Of a stretch of 64,000 nucleotides of DNA, positions 61,825 to 64,000 are shown piece after piece. Each line of letters starts with the position of its first letter. Positions within the stretch are counted from its first letter, which is position 1. The notes under the pieces were generated by a model. It saw only the letters and a program-made list of their open reading frames with translations. It had not been told where the DNA came from and made no database searches. The stretch is from Cacajao melanocephalus (lineage: Eukaryota; Chordata; Mammalia; Primates; Pitheciidae). The DNA is taken from positions 26,829-90,828 of the forward strand of contig CAUYLG010021644.1 of NCBI GenBank assembly GCA_963573385.1, in the 5' to 3' direction. The translations under genes and the position numbers were made by a program.

Positions 61825-62297
61825 CCTGCACTCATATATTCATCACAGCACTATTCACAATAGCAAAGTCATGGAACCAACCTAAGTGTCCATCACAATT
61901 GATTGATAAAGCAAATGTGGTACACATAAATACACCATGGAATACTATGCAACCATGAAGAATGAAAGCATTTCCTTTGAGCAACATTGATGGAGCTGGA
62001 GGCCATTATCTTAAGTGAACTGAATAACAGAAAATCTAATTTTTCTTGTTCTCATTTATAAGTGGGAACTAAACAATGGGTACATATATAAAGATGGAAA
62101 TAATAGACAATGGGGACTCCAATAGGAGGGAGGATGGGAGGGGGCTAAGGTTGAAAAATTATCTTTTGGGCACAATGCTCAATATTTGGGTGATGGGTAC
62201 ACTTGAAGTTCAATCCTTACCATCGTGTAAGAAATCCATGTAACAAACATGCAAATGTACCACCCAAATCTAAAATTAAAATGACGACAACAACAAC
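61825..62297 (+). mobile_element. L1 3' end (L1MA/L1PB-like), inserted in the DNA transposon
   Basis: About 470 bp from the ORF2 C-terminal region ('ctgcactcatatattcatca', 'ggaatactatgcaaccatga') through the 3'UTR ('ggaggatgggagggggctaa') to 'taaaattaaaatgacgacaa'. 5'-truncated and inactive. Confidence 0.85.
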
Positions 62298-62774
62298 ACA
62301 TGTACGTAAGTGTTCATAGAGGCAGTATTTACAAGTAAAAGGTAAAAACATTGCAGATGTACCCCAACTAATGTGGAGTGTCCATATGTTGGAATATTAT
62401 TCACCCATAAAGAGGAATAAAATACTGATGTGTGCTACAATGTAAATGTAAAAAAAATGTGAAGCTTAGTGAACAAAGTCAGACACAAAGGTCACATATT
62501 GTATGATTAAATTTATATGAAACATCCAGAAGATGGAAATTCACATAGACAGAAAGCAGATTGTTCCAGGCTGAGTGGGACAAGGAGAAGGGAAGTGACA
62601 CTCAATGAAATGCAGTTTCCTGTTGGGGTGATGAAAATCTTTCAGACTAGGTAGAGGTGGTAGTTGCAACACTGAAAATATACTGAATGCCACAGAATTG
62701 TATAGTGTCAAATGGTCAGTTTTTGTTATGGGGATTTTACCTCAATAAATGAAAATGAAAGAGGAGAAAAAAAT
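62298..62774 (+). mobile_element. Older L1M 3' end, directly after the previous L1
   Basis: 'aagtgttcatagaggcagta', 'ggaatattattcacccataa', 'gtcacatattgtatgattaa' and 'gattttacctcaataaatga' follow the 3' region of an ancient L1 family. It differs from the L1 just upstream, so this is a second insertion (or the host of the first) rather than one element. Confidence 0.78.
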
Positions 62775-63008
62775 AAATGACTTTCATTTTAATAGTACAT
62801 TTTATTAAACCCTATATATCCAAAATATGATCATTTCAATATGTAATCAATAGAAAAATACTGAGATACTTTACATTCTTTTTTCCATACCAAGTCTTCA
62901 GAATTTGGTCTATAACTTATACTTAGCAGCCCATCTCCATTTAAAACAGTCATATTTCAAGTGATCAGTAGCTACATGTGGCAAATGGCTATAGTATTGA
63001 ATAGCACA
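62775..63008 (+). mobile_element. hAT-type DNA transposon, right piece
   Basis: 'ttttaatagtacattttatt', 'gatcatttcaatatgtaatc', 'ctttacattcttttttccat' and 'agctacatgtggcaaatggc' continue the element begun at 61723. It ends with the inverted terminal 'tattgaatagcac'. Confidence 0.65.
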
Positions 63009-63058
63009 AGACTACAGGATAGTCTTGCATGTGTATTTTCTAAAAACCACACCACTGT

Positions 63059-63091
<33 letters not shown>
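63059..63091. repeat. (CA)n microsatellite
   Basis: About 16 uninterrupted CA units just outside the DNA transposon. Confidence 0.95.
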
Positions 63092-63093
<2 letters not shown>

Positions 63094-63479
63094 TCTCACC
63101 ATGGCAAAATAAGTGGCTTGAATAGCTTCCTAATTTACATGTATCCACCAAAGTCATAGGGAATATTATGACAGCCAAAAGTACATTGAGTTAAGTCGTG
63201 TTGCCAATGTTTGATTACCTGAGATATGTGTGACGGATGTGAAGCTATTTCCTTGAGGCCCCTTTTCTGAGGCCCAAGTGAGATTTTATGAAAGAAGACA
63301 GATTCCATGGAGGAGGCTGGAGTTTAGACATATCATTAATTGTCATTAAAATTCTGCCAAAATCTTGGTAAAATAATTTGGTTTACTATTGGATGTAAAC
63401 ATACTCTACTTACGAAACACTAAGAAAGTTTGTAATTTGAAAGGCATTTGGAAAGGCACAGACAAAACTGATTACTGGT
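63092..63479. other. Non-coding DNA, unassigned
   Basis: Unique-looking sequence between the CA tract and the L1 5'UTR. Nothing recognised. Confidence 0.5.
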
Positions 63480-64000
63480 TGGATCCAAGATGGCCAATTA
63501 GGAACAGCTTAGGATTGCAGCTCCCAGTGAAAGTGCAGAGGGTGAGTGGACGCCGCATTTCCAGATGGATTTTTATTGCCCACAGACTAGGAGATTCCCA
63601 GGTGGAGGAGCCCTAAGGGTCGCCAGCGCGGCTCTTTTGGCCAGCGCGGCGGTTTTGCCGGCGCCCCGGCGTGGCAGTTCTCCGTACAAAATACACTAGT
63701 CTGGGTCTCCCTTCTAGCTGGCAAGCAGAGCTTCGGGAAGGCAGAATCGCCCATTCATCCAATTAAAAAGGGGTCTGAAACAGGAAGCCAGGCCAGGAGA
63801 TTCCCGGGCAAAAAAGCACCACGAATATCAGCGCCGCTGTTTCAGCCGGCGCAGTGGGTCACCGCACGGGAAATCACGCAGATCCCGGCGCCCTTTCATC
63901 AGGCGACTGGAACACCTGGGAGAGAGTCGATCGTTCAACTAAACAAAAAAGGCTCTGAGCCAGGGAGCCAGGTGATCAGGCTCAGCTGGTCCCACCCCCA
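63480..64000 (+). mobile_element. Primate L1 5'UTR (L1PA-type), cut by window edge
   Basis: Starts at the L1 5' signature 'ccaagatggccaattaggaa' followed by 'cagctcccagtgaaagtgca'. It then becomes GC- and CpG-rich ('agcgcggctcttttggccag', 'tttcagccggcgcagtgggt'), unlike the rest of the window. This resembles the 5'UTR of older L1PA subfamilies. Because the element starts at its true 5' end it may be full length beyond 64000. The frame at 63389-63616 runs across the junction and is not a gene. Confidence 0.85.
63486..63495 (+). promoter_or_regulatory. YY1-type site at the L1 5' end
   Basis: caagatggcc at the very start of the L1 5'UTR is the known YY1 binding position that sets L1 transcription start. 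The core is intact here. Present activity is unknown. Confidence 0.7.

Overview
This window is nuclear DNA of a primate, probably a simian; it could be human or a great ape, and I cannot tell which. The evidence is its content of dimeric Alu elements, L1 elements of primate type (including the start of a CpG-rich L1PA-like 5'UTR at the right edge), a THE1-type LTR and an LTR9-like ERV1 LTR. These lie on an AT-rich background seeded with old MIR, L2 and MLT1 fossils. I find no protein-coding gene, no convincing exon and no tRNA or rRNA gene. No reading frame exceeds about 145 codons, and the longer ones fall in transposons, microsatellites or sequence without coding character. The window is best read as intergenic or deep intronic DNA.

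Layout. Positions 1-4707 hold L2 and MIR fossils in otherwise unassigned DNA. Positions 4708-11681 are one nearly full-length old L1 (L1PB/L1MA type) with a repeated 5'UTR, dead ORF1 and ORF2 remnants, an ORF1-ORF2 deletion junction and an inserted Alu that ends in a GGA tract. Positions 11682-18420 carry GT and CT microsatellites, a palindromic DNA-transposon fossil, an LTR9-like solo LTR, a THE1-type LTR inside an old L1 3' end, several MIRs and an MLT1-like LTR. Positions 18420-25412 are mostly repeat-poor, with an AluS and a GA microsatellite. Positions 25413-28150 hold a 5'-inverted (twin-primed) L1 that contains a second copy of its own upstream flank. Positions 28700-31440 have two Alus, and 31440-37950 is a long repeat-poor stretch.

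Positions 37953-39945 are a 5'-truncated L1 with a candidate diverged target-site duplication. Positions 42640-44470 carry a truncated Alu, an old L1 3' end and a complex TG/CA/TA microsatellite. Positions 46870-48600 are a nest in which an AluJ and an L1PA 3' fragment split an older repeat. Positions 48830-54560 are mostly unique, with a CA microsatellite, an Alu monomer and an LTR-like element. Positions 54570-55475 are an MLT1 LTR split by an Alu. Positions 56690-59830 have an old repeat, an (ATCC)n tract, an Alu monomer and two full Alus. Positions 61723-63008 are a hAT-type DNA transposon split by two L1 3' ends. Positions 63480-64000 are the L1PA-type 5'UTR, cut by the window edge.

No set of genes works together here; the biology is layered retrotransposition. 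I did not find an undescribed gene system. The observations most worth checking are the duplicated flank inside the twin-primed L1 (25413-25626 and 27570-27800), the exact 19-bp direct repeat bracketing 606 bp (3456 and 4081), and the diverged 39-40 bp direct repeat around the L1 at 38-40 kb. Repeat family names come from remembered consensus sequences and were not checked by alignment software.
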